DNA of 64,000 bases, from assembly GCF_000835165.1 (NCBI RefSeq), contig NZ_CP007790.1:124001-188000 (forward strand), given 5' to 3'. The first letter of the stretch is position 1. Each line of letters starts with the position of its first letter. Both the position numbers and the translations under genes were made by a program. Shown here piece after piece: positions 17,573 to 26,825 of this stretch. The stretch is from Corynebacterium marinum DSM 44953 (GTDB lineage Bacteria; Actinomycetota; Actinomycetes; Mycobacteriales; Mycobacteriaceae). The notes under the pieces were generated by a model. It was given only the letters and a program-made list of their open reading frames with translations. It did no database searches and was not told the DNA's origin.

Positions 17573-18382
17573 ATGCCAGCTTTCGAGGCCGTCGGCGGTA
17601 TGCCGTACTGGATCGACCTGACCACCTCCGACGTGCGGAAGTCCGCCCGTTTCTACTCCGAGCTCCTCGGTTGGGAGATTTCCGGGGAGGACTACCGCAT
17701 CGCGCGGGTCCAGGGCCTGCCTGTCGCGGGTTTCATCCCGCAGCCCGAGGGCGGGGGAGGGTTCCCCGACACCTGGGTCACCTATTTCCTGGCCGACGAC
17801 ATCGAGGGGCAGGTCGAGCAGGTCAAGAGCCTGGGCGGCCGTGTGCTCGCCGGGCCGACCGAGGTCGATCTCGGCCGGATGGCCGTGCTTGTCGACGCCG
17901 CCGGTGCGCTCTTCGGCCTCATCGAACCCGCCGGCGAGGACGCCTTCATCGCGGCCGGTGAACCGGGCACCCCGGTGTGGCACGAACTCACCGCCACCGC
18001 CGGCTTCGAGCGGGCCGTCGACTTCTACCACGGACTGCTCGACTGGGAGCTCGTGGCCATGGAGGCCGGCGAGGACTTCACCTACACCACCGCCATGGTC
18101 GAGGGCGCCCCCTTCGCGGGCATCTGGAAGGCGGAGGGGGTGTTCCCGCCGCAGGTCCCCAGCTTCTGGCAGTCCTACCTGGGCGTCCTTGACATCGACG
18201 CCGCGGTGGCGAAGGTGCCCGAGCTTGGCGGCGACATCATCCGCGAGCCCTGGGACTCCGAGTTCGGCCGTATGTGCATCATCGCCGACTCCACCGGCGC
18301 GACCGTCACCCTCTGCGAGGTCGACGAGCCCGCCGAGGAGGACATCCGCGAGTCCGATCCGCTGGAGGGCTTCTCCCTCTGA
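17573..18382 (+). CDS. VOC family protein with two glyoxalase-like domains
   Basis: 269-residue protein made of two vicinal-oxygen-chelate modules, about residues 5-125 and 130-255. Each begins with a helix of the DVRKSARFYSELLGWE or ERAVDFYHGLLDWE type and ends with a strand in which the metal-ligand Glu can be seen (LCEVDE at the C-terminus). Such two-module proteins are often annotated as hydroxylases or glyoxalase-like, but specific activity cannot be assigned. Its ATG directly follows the S4 gene stop. Confidence 0.88.
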   Translation: MPAFEAVGGMPYWIDLTTSDVRKSARFYSELLGWEISGEDYRIARVQGLPVAGFIPQPEGGGGFPDTWVTYFLADDIEGQVEQVKSLGGRVLAGPTEVDLGRMAVLVDAAGALFGLIEPAGEDAFIAAGEPGTPVWHELTATAGFERAVDFYHGLLDWELVAMEAGEDFTYTTAMVEGAPFAGIWKAEGVFPPQVPSFWQSYLGVLDIDAAVAKVPELGGDIIREPWDSEFGRMCIIADSTGATVTLCEVDEPAEEDIRESDPLEGFSL

Positions 18383-18405
18383 GCGGGGAAATCGAACTCG
18401 ACGAT

Positions 18406-18672
18406 GTGACGGACCGGGTGCTCGGGACGGTGGACCTGATCCCCGCGGGCCGGGTCGCCTCCTACGGGGACATCGCCGCACTCGCGGCCACCGGCCCCCG
18501 GCAGGTCGGCCGGATCATGTCCCGCCACGGTCACCTGACCTGCTGGTGGCGGGTTGTCCGCGCAGACGGAACCTCGGCCGTGGCCGACCGCGCCGCCGCG
18601 CACTGGGACGCGGAGGGGATCTGGCACCGCGAAGGCCGCGTCGACATGCGGGCCTGCCGGTGGAACAACTAG
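18406..18672 (+). CDS. Alkyltransferase-like (ATL) DNA-binding protein
   Basis: Member of the MGMT/ATL family that recognises O6-alkylguanine. It shows IPAGRVASYGDIAALA and GPRQVGRIMSRHGHL. In active methyltransferases the motif is PCHRV. Here the aligned stretch is CWWRVV, with Trp at the acceptor-Cys position, so it should be a non-enzymatic ATL that flags damage for nucleotide excision repair (known for ATLs). The start is uncertain. GTG 18406 gives the usual N-terminus (VTDRVLGTV). A CTG overlapping the VOC stop is possible. It follows the VOC gene closely. Confidence 0.78.
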   Translation: MTDRVLGTVDLIPAGRVASYGDIAALAATGPRQVGRIMSRHGHLTCWWRVVRADGTSAVADRAAAHWDAEGIWHREGRVDMRACRWNN

Positions 18673-18681
18673 CCTGGCCCC

Positions 18682-19722
18682 ATGACTGAATTGACCGTCC
18701 GTGCCTGGGGCACCACCGGCTTCGCGCAGCCGCTGGAACCCGTGACCATCACCCGCCGCGAACTGCGCGACGACGACGTCCGCATCCGCATCGAATTCGT
18801 CGGTATCTGCCATTCCGACATCCACACCATGCGCGGCGACTGGGGCGAGCGCAGCTACCCGCTGGTCCCGGGGCACGAGATCGTCGGCATCGTCGAGGAG
18901 ACCGGGCCGGCGGTCACCGCCTACCGTGAAGGCGACCGGGTCGGCGTGGGCTGCTTCGTCAACTCCTGCGGCACCTGCGACGCGTGCCTCCAGGGCGAGA
19001 TCTCCTACTGCGACGAAGGACCCACCCCCACCTACGGCGGCTACGACGGCGACGAGCTCACCCAGGGCGGGTACTCGCAGGCCATCGTGGTGCGGGAGTC
19101 CTTCGTCGTCCGCATCCCCGGGGGGCTGGATCCGGCGGCCGCCGCCCCGCTGCTGTGCGCCGGCATCACCACCTACTCCCCGCTCAACCACTGGGGCGCC
19201 GGCCCGGGCAAGCGGGTGGGCATCATCGGCATGGGCGGCCTGGGCCATGTCGGCGTGAAGATCGCCGCCGCCATGGGAGCCGAGGTCACCGTCTTCTCCC
19301 ATTCCGCGGCCAAGCGGGAGGATGCCCTGAACTTCGGCGCCGTCCGCCACGTCTCCACCGCAGACGGTCTGCCCGAGGATCTGCGCCGGCACTTCGACAT
19401 CATCCTCAACACGGTCTCCGTGGATCTGGACACCGCCGCCTACCTCGGTCTGCTGCGTTTCGACGGGGCCCTCGTCCAGCTCGGCCTGCCCGCCGAGCCG
19501 CTGCAGGCCCCGGCCCGCATGTTCACCCAGCAGCGCCGATCTCTCTCCGGCTCCCTGGTCGGCGGGATCCGCGAGACCCAGGAGATGCTCGACTTCTGCG
19601 CCGCCCACGGCGTCACCGCCGAAATCGAGCTCATTCCGGCCGAACTCATCAACGAGGCCTACGACCGCACCATCGCCTCCGACGTCCGCTACCGCTTCGT
19701 CATCGACGCGGCGAGCTTCTAG
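18682..19722 (+). CDS. Zinc-dependent NAD(P) alcohol dehydrogenase (CAD/YahK-like)
   Basis: Medium-chain dehydrogenase of 346 residues. The catalytic zinc motif GICHSDIHTMRGDWG, GHEIVG, the four structural-zinc cysteines in CGTCDACLQGEISYC and the Rossmann motif GIIGMGGLGHVGVK are all present. It is closest in pattern to the cinnamyl alcohol dehydrogenase/YahK group, which are NADPH-dependent aldehyde reductases of broad specificity. TAGCCT is 6 nt before the ATG (leaderless). The downstream YihY gene starts 4 nt after the stop. Confidence 0.92.
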   Translation: MTELTVRAWGTTGFAQPLEPVTITRRELRDDDVRIRIEFVGICHSDIHTMRGDWGERSYPLVPGHEIVGIVEETGPAVTAYREGDRVGVGCFVNSCGTCDACLQGEISYCDEGPTPTYGGYDGDELTQGGYSQAIVVRESFVVRIPGGLDPAAAAPLLCAGITTYSPLNHWGAGPGKRVGIIGMGGLGHVGVKIAAAMGAEVTVFSHSAAKREDALNFGAVRHVSTADGLPEDLRRHFDIILNTVSVDLDTAAYLGLLRFDGALVQLGLPAEPLQAPARMFTQQRRSLSGSLVGGIRETQEMLDFCAAHGVTAEIELIPAELINEAYDRTIASDVRYRFVIDAASF

Positions 19723-19726
19723 CCCG

Positions 19727-20752
19727 GTGCCCCTCCCCCGGCTCAGACACCACGGCTGGCGGTTCGTCGCCGGCCGTGCGGTCCGCGAATTCTGGCTGGG
19801 CGGAGGACTGGACAAGGCGGCCATGCTCACCTTCTTCACGCTGTTGACCTTCGTCCCCACGAGCCTGGCGGTCTACTCCATCGCCACCCTGGTGCTGGCG
19901 AACAACGCGGAGCTGGTCTCGGAGCTGTCGGCCGACTTCATCGGCACCTACGTCCCGTCCGCATACCGGGAGGCGGTCGGCGACGTCGTGGGCATGGTCG
20001 TCGACTCCTCGGCCGGCGGCGTCGTCGGCCTGACGGTCGGCGCCGCCGTCGCGCTATGGTCCGCCTCGGCGTACGTGCAGGCGTTCTCGCGCTGCGCCAA
20101 CCTGGTCTACGGCCAGGCGGAGGGGCGGCGTTTCCTCCCCAAGGTCGCGGCCATGCTCGCCACCACCCTCTTCCTGCTGGTCGGGATAGTCGCGGTGCTG
20201 GTGTCGGTCATGCTCAACGCGACGGTGGTCAATGCCACTCTGGGGCCGCTCGCCGAACCTCTGGGTCTCTCGGGTGTACTCGAGTACCTGCTCGGCGGCT
20301 TCCTGCCGGTGTGGGTGTGGCTGAAATGGCCCCTGATCGTGGCGTTGGTCGTCGTCCTCATCGCGGTGCTCTACTACGCCACCCCCAATGTGCGGCAGGT
20401 GCGCTTCCGGTGGCTGAGTGTCGGCGCGCTCGTCGCGTTGATGGGGCTCGCGCTGGTCAGCGTGCTCTTCTACCTCTACCTGAGGTTCTTCGCGTCGTTG
20501 AGTCCCTACGGTGCGATCGGCACCCTCGTCGCGCTGATGTTCGCCCTGTGGGCGGCGAATGCGGTGCTCGTGCTCGGGGTGCACGTCGACGCGGAGACCG
20601 AGCGCGCCCGCCAACTCAAGTCGGGGGTGGAGGCGGAACGCGAACTCAAGCTCCCGCCCCGCTCCACCCGGCGGCCGGACCGGAGGGATGAGGTCCGGGA
20701 CCGCATGGCGGAACGCGGCCGGGACCTGCGGATGCGCTACCTCGAGGACTGA
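19727..20752 (+). CDS. YihY/BrkB family inner-membrane protein
   Basis: Membrane protein of 341 residues with about six hydrophobic segments between residues 30 and 280 and a charged C-terminal tail. The pattern AAMLTFFTLLTFVPTSLAVYS, then LWSASAYVQAFSRCANLVYG, and the late SPYGAIGTLVALMFALWAANAVLV are typical of the YihY/BrkB family. The function of the family is not settled, and it is not an RNase despite old annotations. The GTG start at 19727 follows the ADH stop by 4 nt. The last 16 bp overlap the convergent hydrolase. Confidence 0.88.
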   Translation: MPLPRLRHHGWRFVAGRAVREFWLGGGLDKAAMLTFFTLLTFVPTSLAVYSIATLVLANNAELVSELSADFIGTYVPSAYREAVGDVVGMVVDSSAGGVVGLTVGAAVALWSASAYVQAFSRCANLVYGQAEGRRFLPKVAAMLATTLFLLVGIVAVLVSVMLNATVVNATLGPLAEPLGLSGVLEYLLGGFLPVWVWLKWPLIVALVVVLIAVLYYATPNVRQVRFRWLSVGALVALMGLALVSVLFYLYLRFFASLSPYGAIGTLVALMFALWAANAVLVLGVHVDAETERARQLKSGVEAERELKLPPRSTRRPDRRDEVRDRMAERGRDLRMRYLED

Positions 20753-21657
20753 ACGCGGAGGAACTCCGCCACGTCGGAGATCTTCTGCCGCGCCACCGCC
20801 GGGGTGGACACCCGGTGGCGGGAAACATACTCACGGACCTCGTGCCCCTCGACGCCGGTGGGTCGGCCCGCGACCTCGTCCTGCGAGGCCACCTGCACCA
20901 GCGTCCGCGGCCAGGTGGAGGGATCCGGCACCGACTGGCCGGCCCGGATCTCCTCGGGGAGGCCGGCGACGCTGCCGAGGTCGGGGAAGGTGAGCACGAG
21001 GGCGTCGAAAAGCGGGGCGTTCATCGCCGCGAGGGCGGCGCCGGAGGAGTAACCCCAGCCGGTGAGCGACGTCGCGTTGTGGTGCTGCGCGATTCCCGCG
21101 GCCTTCCGCACCAGTTCGTTGATCTCGGCCAGGGTGTTCTGCGGCGCGAGCGGGTAATCCAGGTCCAGGATGATGGTGCCGGACCTCTGCGCGGCGGCGG
21201 CGACCTCTGGACGCCACGACATCTCCAGGGCGTTGCCCGAACCGCGCCACCACCCGCCGGAATGGAAGCTGAGTGCCCAGGCGCCGGTCGGCTCGCTGGG
21301 GGTGAACATCCGGCCGCCTACCTCGGGGACCTCCTCGATCTCGATGCCCTCCGCCCACACCACGCCCGGCATCGAATGATCGAGTCCGGAGCCGAGCATG
21401 AGCATCGCTGTGTGGGTGATCCGGTCCGGCAGGCGGGCGATGTAGTTGTCCGCGGGGTCCGGATCGCCCGCCCCGCCCTTCCACGGCGGGGTGAAATCGG
21501 GGGTCTCGTAGTGCGCGTCGAGGTAGGAGTAGAGCTGCTCCAGCTGGTCTTCCGCGGGCATGTCCCGGTCGACGCCGCCGACCTGGAACTCGGCGCGGAA
21601 CTGCTCTTCCTTCAGCTGCTCGGGGGTGGGGCTGTTCTGGTCGGGAGTGTCGGTCAT
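20737..21657 (-). CDS. Alpha/beta hydrolase
   Basis: Probable esterase-like alpha/beta hydrolase of 306 residues. The oxyanion-hole segment FHSGGWWRGSG corresponds to the HGG motif of hormone-sensitive-lipase-like enzymes, and the nucleophile elbow is GYSSGAA (Ser in GxSxG). LDYPLAPQNTLAE matches the D-Y-x-L-A-P block of the same group. No signal peptide is visible. ATG 21657 is preceded by TAGGCT with a 7-nt spacer. An upstream extension lacks conserved features. The substrate is unknown. Confidence 0.83.
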   Translation of the reverse strand: MTDTPDQNSPTPEQLKEEQFRAEFQVGGVDRDMPAEDQLEQLYSYLDAHYETPDFTPPWKGGAGDPDPADNYIARLPDRITHTAMLMLGSGLDHSMPGVVWAEGIEIEEVPEVGGRMFTPSEPTGAWALSFHSGGWWRGSGNALEMSWRPEVAAAAQRSGTIILDLDYPLAPQNTLAEINELVRKAAGIAQHHNATSLTGWGYSSGAALAAMNAPLFDALVLTFPDLGSVAGLPEEIRAGQSVPDPSTWPRTLVQVASQDEVAGRPTGVEGHEVREYVSRHRVSTPAVARQKISDVAEFLRVQSSR

Positions 21658-21751
21658 GGCGACCAGCCTAGTTGCCTCGGCCCGGACACGTTCCCGGTTC
21701 AATCGGGCTACTCTAGGGGCAAACACGGACACCTCAGGCAGGAGCATAACC

Positions 21752-22372
21752 ATGAGCGGCGAAGCACTCATCTACGATGCGGAACTCAGCCCGAAGAAAG
21801 AGGATATCGCGGGCCGGTACGCGGGGATCGTGACCCTCTTCGGTTCCTACCGGCTGGTGGACCCGGACGATGTCGTCGGTATTGAGGTGCTCGTGGGCTC
21901 AGATCTGGACGGGCGCACCGTCCAGCTCCCCCTGACCTACCGGCCGGAGGAGATCGACCCCGAGTGCACCCTCACTGACATGGAGCACAGCGTGCTCGGC
22001 CGCCGTTGGGTGTCCAACGCCCTGGGCGACCCGGTAGCCGTGGCCCAGTTCATCCGCACCATCCTGGAGGGCGACGACGGCGCGACCCGCTCCGACGGCG
22101 TCCCGGCCGCACTGGACATCCGCGGGTCCGGTTCCGAGGGCAAGGTGGATGTCCGGGACGTCGAGCTTTTCGAGGTCACCCGCCAGCGTGCCGTCGGCAC
22201 AGTCAATATCGACGGTAATGTCCGTTCCTTCCAGCTGATTCTTCCGCACCTGTTGCGGCGCCTGAACAGCACGGGCGTCGACGCCAACACCGCGCGCCTC
22301 CACCTCATCGGCTGGCTCCCGTCCATGCCCGAGAAGCAGCGCGTTCTGGCTGAACTGAGCCTGCGGACCTAA
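21752..22372 (+). CDS. Maltokinase N-cap-like domain protein
   Basis: 206-residue soluble protein resembling the N-terminal cap domain of maltokinases but lacking the kinase part. The segment LVGSDLDGRTVQLPLTYR, then LTDMEHSVLGRRWVSNALGDPV, matches this domain type, which occurs as stand-alone proteins in Corynebacterium. AGGAG lies 8 nt before ATG 21752, so it is a led gene unlike most neighbours. No kinase motif is present. Its role is unknown, and a regulatory or binding function is possible. Confidence 0.65.
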   Translation: MSGEALIYDAELSPKKEDIAGRYAGIVTLFGSYRLVDPDDVVGIEVLVGSDLDGRTVQLPLTYRPEEIDPECTLTDMEHSVLGRRWVSNALGDPVAVAQFIRTILEGDDGATRSDGVPAALDIRGSGSEGKVDVRDVELFEVTRQRAVGTVNIDGNVRSFQLILPHLLRRLNSTGVDANTARLHLIGWLPSMPEKQRVLAELSLRT

Positions 22373-22379
22373 CCCGCCG

Positions 22380-22789
22380 CCCGGTCATGCCGGTGCCGGT
22401 TCCTTGTCCGGTCTGTTTCCGGTTCTTGCTTCGGCGGGCCGGTTTTGGGCGTGGGTGCCGTTGAACCGCAGCGGTTCACCCTGACCCGCGTGATGCGGCG
22501 GGCGCACCGGCATCCGGTTGACCAGGTCCTCCGGCCCCCTACCTCAACACATCCACCAGGTTCAGCGTGTCGCCGGTGTGAACGGGAAACCTCGATCCCG
22601 CCGACCACGACTCCACGTCCTGCGCCGTGACGCGCGACAGCACCGACCCCACCCCCGCAGCGGGTGGCGGCCCGCTGGGATAACTTCCTGATATCCCGCC
22701 CGTCCGGCTTCGGCCCGGGACCGCTCGGCCAGCCACGCGAAGGAGTCGGCGACATCCCCGAAAGCCGGGCGGGAAGAGGTGGCCGTCAT
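22380..22789 (-). pseudogene. Decayed coding stretch, possibly a DUF222/HNH gene remnant
   Basis: The 460 bp between the cap-domain gene and the M13 peptidase hold no intact gene. On the minus strand, an open start at 22789 (MTATSSRPAFGDVADSFAWL) runs into a different frame that reads VLSRVTAQDVESWSAGSRFP, then meets stops, with GGPGQPD-like and arginine-rich pieces beyond. VTAQDVESW and GGPGQ resemble the C-terminal region of corynebacterial DUF222/HNH endonuclease proteins of the 13E12 type. The frame breaks and stops suggest a remnant. The family assignment is tentative. Confidence 0.25.
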
Positions 22790-22834
22790 CTCAGCCGGGC
22801 CGCCCTGCCAACCCCCTGCATCAGAACAACTTTG

Positions 22835-24775
22835 CTACCAGATGGTCACCCGGTCCTCCGGCTTGATCCACATGGGGGAGTTTTCCGTGATGTCGGGGAA
22901 CGCCCCGTAGAATTCGTCGACGTTCGCGGCGATGACGTTGCAGCGGAACTCGGCGGGGGAGTGGGGGTCGATCGCCAGGTACTGCTGCGCCTGCTCCGGG
23001 CGGATGGCGGTGCGCCACACCCGGGCCCACGAGAGGAAGAGGCGCTGCAGCCCGGTGAACTCACGTTCCGCGAGCGCGGGCTCCGCGCCTTCCGCCTCGA
23101 AGGGCAGTATCGGGGAGGTTTCGAAGCTCATGCCGAGGTCCTCGAGGTACTTCCGGTAGGCGACCACCGCGATGCCGAGTCCGCCGAGGTCGCCGATGTT
23201 CTCGCCCAGGGTGAATTCGCCGTTGACGCCTTCGGATTCGATGTCGGCGTCACGGAGCACGGAGGGGATGAGGCCGTTGAACTGGGCGACGAGGTTGTCG
23301 GTCAGACGGGTGAAGGCGGCGCGGTCCTCGTCGGTCCACCAGGACTGCAGGTTGCCGTGGCCGTCGTACTGCGAGCCCTGATCGTCGAAGCCGTGGCCGA
23401 TCTCGTGGCCGATGACGGCGCCGATGGCGCCGAAGTTCTCGGCGGCGTCCATCTCGGGGGAGTAGAAGGGCGGGCGGAGGATGGCGGCGGGGAAGGTGAT
23501 GTCGTTGACCACGGGGTTGTAGAAGGCGTTGACGGTCTGCGGGGTGGTGAACCACTCCTCCCGGTCCGCCGGCTTGCCGATCTTCTTCAGCTCGTAGTCC
23601 TGGAGGAAGGCGGAGCCGACGCGCACGTTGTCCAGGAGCGAGGCACCGTCGGCGCCGAAGGAGAGACCCTCGTAGGAGCGCCACACGTCGGGGTAGCCGA
23701 TCTTCGCCTTGAACTGGCCCAGTTTCTCCAGGGCGCGGCCGCGGGTCGCCTCGGTCATCCACGGCAGGTCGGTGATCCGCTCGCGGTACGCCTCCACCAG
23801 GTAGGCGACGAGTTCGAGCATCTCTTCCTTCGACGACGCGGGGAAGTGCCGGTCCACGAAGACCTTCCCCACCTCCTGGCCGACCAGGGACTCGACCAGG
23901 CCGACACCACGCTTCCACCGGTCGCGCTGCTGGGTGGCGCCGGAGAGCCGGGTGCCGTAGAACTCGAAGTTCTTCGCCCCGACCTCCTCGGGCAGCACGC
24001 CGGCGCGGGAGCGGAGGATGTGCCAGGTGGCCCAGAGCTGCCAGTCGGCGAGACGGTCGTCGGTGAGCAGGCCGGTGAGGTGGTCGACGTACGGGGGCAT
24101 CATGGAGACGACCCGCCGGGTGGGCAGGCCGGTGGCGGTGAGCAGGGTCCGGATGATGCCGGGCAGGGCGGGGAACTCGGTCGGGTTGTAGGTCTTCACG
24201 GCGTCGCGGGTGGTCACCACGTCCCAGTGGCCGGCGGCGATCTCGGTCTCCAGGGCAACGATGCGCTCGGCGGCGATCTCGGGGGTCAGACCGAAGAGGC
24301 GGGCGGGGTCGAGGAACTGGAGCATGTCGGCGACGTGGCGTCGATAAGCGGTGACGGTGGAGGCGTGCTGCGCTTCGCGGTAGTAGGCCTCGTCGGGCAG
24401 GCCGAGGCCGGACTGGATGAGGTAGGCGACGGCGTCCTCCGAGTCGGAGTCCTTCTCCACCCAGAAGGTGAGCGGGGCGGCGACGCCGAGGCGCTCGAGC
24501 TCGCCGAGCCGGGCTGCGAACTCCTCGACGTCGCGGACGCTGAGCAGATCGAGGTCGGCGTCGAGGGGGCCCATGCCGGCGGCGTTGACGCCGTCGACGT
24601 CCATGAAGGAGGAGAACAGGGTTCCTGCCCGGCCGGTGTCGGTCTCGACGATGTCGTGGACGTCGGCTTCGGCGTCGTCGCGCAGCTTGTGGAAGGTGCC
24701 GTCGACGCCGCGATCCTCGGGGATCACGTGGGTGGCGAGCCAGGGGCCGTTGACGTAGGCGTAGAGGTCATTCAT
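22835..24775 (-). CDS. M13 family zinc metallopeptidase (PepO-like)
   Basis: Neprilysin-like oligopeptidase of 646 residues. The zinc site is HEIGHGFDDQG (HExxH), with the third ligand Glu in GEFTLGENIGDLGG. NAFYNPVVNDI supplies the substrate-binding Asn-Ala-Phe-Tyr motif. There is no signal peptide or N-terminal anchor, so unlike mammalian neprilysin it should be cytoplasmic. TAGAGT sits 7 nt before ATG 24775, so the leaderless start is used rather than an upstream ATG. It is divergent from the membrane-protein operon at 24819. Confidence 0.93.
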   Translation of the reverse strand: MNDLYAYVNGPWLATHVIPEDRGVDGTFHKLRDDAEADVHDIVETDTGRAGTLFSSFMDVDGVNAAGMGPLDADLDLLSVRDVEEFAARLGELERLGVAAPLTFWVEKDSDSEDAVAYLIQSGLGLPDEAYYREAQHASTVTAYRRHVADMLQFLDPARLFGLTPEIAAERIVALETEIAAGHWDVVTTRDAVKTYNPTEFPALPGIIRTLLTATGLPTRRVVSMMPPYVDHLTGLLTDDRLADWQLWATWHILRSRAGVLPEEVGAKNFEFYGTRLSGATQQRDRWKRGVGLVESLVGQEVGKVFVDRHFPASSKEEMLELVAYLVEAYRERITDLPWMTEATRGRALEKLGQFKAKIGYPDVWRSYEGLSFGADGASLLDNVRVGSAFLQDYELKKIGKPADREEWFTTPQTVNAFYNPVVNDITFPAAILRPPFYSPEMDAAENFGAIGAVIGHEIGHGFDDQGSQYDGHGNLQSWWTDEDRAAFTRLTDNLVAQFNGLIPSVLRDADIESEGVNGEFTLGENIGDLGGLGIAVVAYRKYLEDLGMSFETSPILPFEAEGAEPALAEREFTGLQRLFLSWARVWRTAIRPEQAQQYLAIDPHSPAEFRCNVIAANVDEFYGAFPDITENSPMWIKPEDRVTIW

Positions 24776-24818
24776 GCACCCAACTCTAGGCGAGCACATC
24801 CCCGATAGTCTGTGAGCC

Positions 24819-25436
24819 ATGAGTTCCTATCGCCTCCAGCCGGCCACGGACCGCCGATGGTGGTGGTCGCTGTTCGGGGTGACCGCCGTTGTCCTGCTGT
24901 TGCCCGCCGCGCTGCTGCCGCTCGTGCCGACGAGGGCCGTCTCCTCCGACGTCCGCCTCGGCATGACCGGCTACAGCTGGTCGATCCCGCTGGATCTGTC
25001 GTGCAGCCCCGGCTCGGACCTGCTGGTGGAGGGGTGGACCTGCGGCTCCGTCTCCCTGCAGACGATGATCGTCGAAGGCGGGGCCGATCCGGACCGCACG
25101 CTGCGGCGCATGATGCGGGCGGCATCCTCCGGCCTCGCGCCGACGGGCGCCGAGATCCTCCGTGAGGGTGACGCGCGCATGCTCATCGACGCCCCGACGG
25201 CCTCCGTCGGCATGTCCCTGGAAGGCTCGGGGGAGCAGGAGGGCCTCACGATGATCGCGGTGCTCACCGGCCCCGGGGAGCAGGTGGTCCCCCTCGCCGA
25301 CCTGGTGTGGGAGAAGTTCACGGGGCAGGGTCTGCCGGAGATTGTCCGGGAGGCGATCGTCACCCCCACCTTCGAGGGGGACGGGTGGATCCCCATCCCC
25401 TTCGAGCCCCTCGAGATGACGAAGGTGAGTGTCTGA
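24819..25436 (+). CDS. Uncharacterised membrane-anchored protein
   Basis: Not recognised. The 205-residue protein has one hydrophobic segment at about residues 16-38 (LFGVTAVVLLLPAALLPLVP) after a basic N-terminus, then an extracytoplasmic domain with two cysteines (SCSPGSDLLVEGWTCG) that could form a disulfide. TAGTCT is 7 nt before the ATG (leaderless). The TGATG junction couples it to the PrsW-type protease gene, so a functional link with that protease is plausible but unproven. Confidence 0.75.
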   Translation: MSSYRLQPATDRRWWWSLFGVTAVVLLLPAALLPLVPTRAVSSDVRLGMTGYSWSIPLDLSCSPGSDLLVEGWTCGSVSLQTMIVEGGADPDRTLRRMMRAASSGLAPTGAEILREGDARMLIDAPTASVGMSLEGSGEQEGLTMIAVLTGPGEQVVPLADLVWEKFTGQGLPEIVREAIVTPTFEGDGWIPIPFEPLEMTKVSV

Positions 25437-26305
25437 TGAGCCGCCTCTTCCGTGTGAGCCTGGTGCTGTGTCTGATCCTGGGCGCCCCCGTCCTCCTGTA
25501 TTTCTCCGGCGTCAACTTCCTGGTGTCCTGGGTGGGCGCCTCGTTGGGTGTGCTGTTCTCGGTGCTCTACGTCGCCTTCGTGCTGTGGCTGTTGAGCCGT
25601 TCGCCCATGTGGCCTGAGCGCGGCGGCGCCGGGTGGCGGTGGGTGGCGGCCTCGCTGTTGTGGGGCGGCGGGGTCAGCTTCCTGCTGGTGATGCTCGGCG
25701 GCCTCCCCGTCCTGGCGATCACCGACCGGCTGGGCCTGCGGCTGATCTCGGCGTCGCTGGGCGGGGCGTACCCGGAGGAGATCGCCAAGGTGCTGGGCGT
25801 GGGCGTGATCCTCTTCAGCTTCCGTGCGCTCAACCGGCCGTGGCACGGTCTGGTGACGGGCGCGGTGGTCGGCCTCGGCTTCGAGGTCGTCGAAAACGCC
25901 ATGTACGGCAGTTTCGGGGCCATCCTCGACCCGAACACGGACGTCGCCGGCACCCTGGAGATGTGGGGGGCCCGCATCTTCGCCGGTCCGGGGCTGCACA
26001 TCGTCTTCTCCGCGGTCGCGGGCTGGGGTCTGGGCCTGGCGGTGTTCGCGGCCGCACGTTCCACGGCCTGGCGCCTGCGCACCGCCGCCGGCTGGCTGTT
26101 CGTGGCCTTCGCCCTGCACTTCGCGTGGAACCTGCTCTACCCGGAGGGCTGGATGATGATCGCCAACTACATCGTGGTCTCCCTCGTGATGTACCCCGTG
26201 TTCATCGTCGTCTGGATCCGCGCGCACAGGGCCTGCCGGGCGGACCGGTCCTACGCTTTCACGCCGGTGCCGGTGACGTCGGTGCGCCAGGTGGCAGACG
26301 CATGA
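25436..26305 (+). CDS. PrsW-family intramembrane metalloprotease
   Basis: Polytopic membrane protease of 289 residues. The PrsW motifs are visible: EEIAKVLG (Glu-Glu), GFEVVENAMYG (the E-x-x-E-N block) and two His-bearing helices, GLHIVFSAVAGWGLG and ALHFAWNLL. In Bacillus, PrsW cleaves an anti-sigma factor. The substrate here is unknown, though the co-translated membrane-anchored protein upstream is an obvious candidate partner. It overlaps the upstream stop (TGATG) and the downstream start (ATGA). Confidence 0.88.
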   Translation: MSRLFRVSLVLCLILGAPVLLYFSGVNFLVSWVGASLGVLFSVLYVAFVLWLLSRSPMWPERGGAGWRWVAASLLWGGGVSFLLVMLGGLPVLAITDRLGLRLISASLGGAYPEEIAKVLGVGVILFSFRALNRPWHGLVTGAVVGLGFEVVENAMYGSFGAILDPNTDVAGTLEMWGARIFAGPGLHIVFSAVAGWGLGLAVFAAARSTAWRLRTAAGWLFVAFALHFAWNLLYPEGWMMIANYIVVSLVMYPVFIVVWIRAHRACRADRSYAFTPVPVTSVRQVADA

Positions 26306-26811
26306 GCGGAGACGGCGTGGAGCGCACGGACGACGGCCGCTACATCGTTGTCAAAGGCCGGCGGTGGCGCGCGTCCGATCCCTCGATCCCCGAGGCGCTG
26401 CGCGCCGAGCTGGTCTCCGCACTGATGACCGGGCGGCGGATGGTCCGCACGCACCAGGACGCCGCCCGCGTGATGGTGCACGATGCGAAGGTGGCCCTCG
26501 GCGAGCGCGGCGACCCGTGGTGGGAGCCCACCGCGGAGGGGCGCAGGGACCGGATCGCGGCGGCGGTGAGAACTTTCGCGCGGGCCCGCGGGGAAGGCTC
26601 CTTCTGCCCCAGCGAGGTCGCCCGGGCGGTCGGGGGAGAGCAGTGGCGGGATCTCATGCCGGCCGTGCGGGAGGTCACCGTGGAGTTGCGGGAAAAGGGG
26701 GTGGTCCACATCCGGCAGAAGGGCGCGGATGTGGAGGGCGCGGACTTCGCCGGTCCGGTCCGGATCGTCGCGGCGGAAGGTCTGGAGTTCCAGCCGAACC
26801 TGCCGGACTGA
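26302..26811 (+). CDS. DUF3253 domain-containing protein
   Basis: Protein of 169 residues. The N-terminal part reads VKGRRWRASDPSIPEALRAE and LVSALMTGRRMVR, a pattern common in actinobacteria. The C-terminal half, about residues 85-145, is a DUF3253 winged-helix-like domain (AAVRTFARARGEGSFCPSEV and ARAVGGEQWRDLMPAVR). Such proteins may bind nucleic acid, but function is unknown. It starts within the PrsW stop (ATGA) as the third gene of the operon. Confidence 0.78.
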   Translation: MSGDGVERTDDGRYIVVKGRRWRASDPSIPEALRAELVSALMTGRRMVRTHQDAARVMVHDAKVALGERGDPWWEPTAEGRRDRIAAAVRTFARARGEGSFCPSEVARAVGGEQWRDLMPAVREVTVELREKGVVHIRQKGADVEGADFAGPVRIVAAEGLEFQPNLPD

Positions 26812-26825
26812 CGCCGCGCCGGCGC

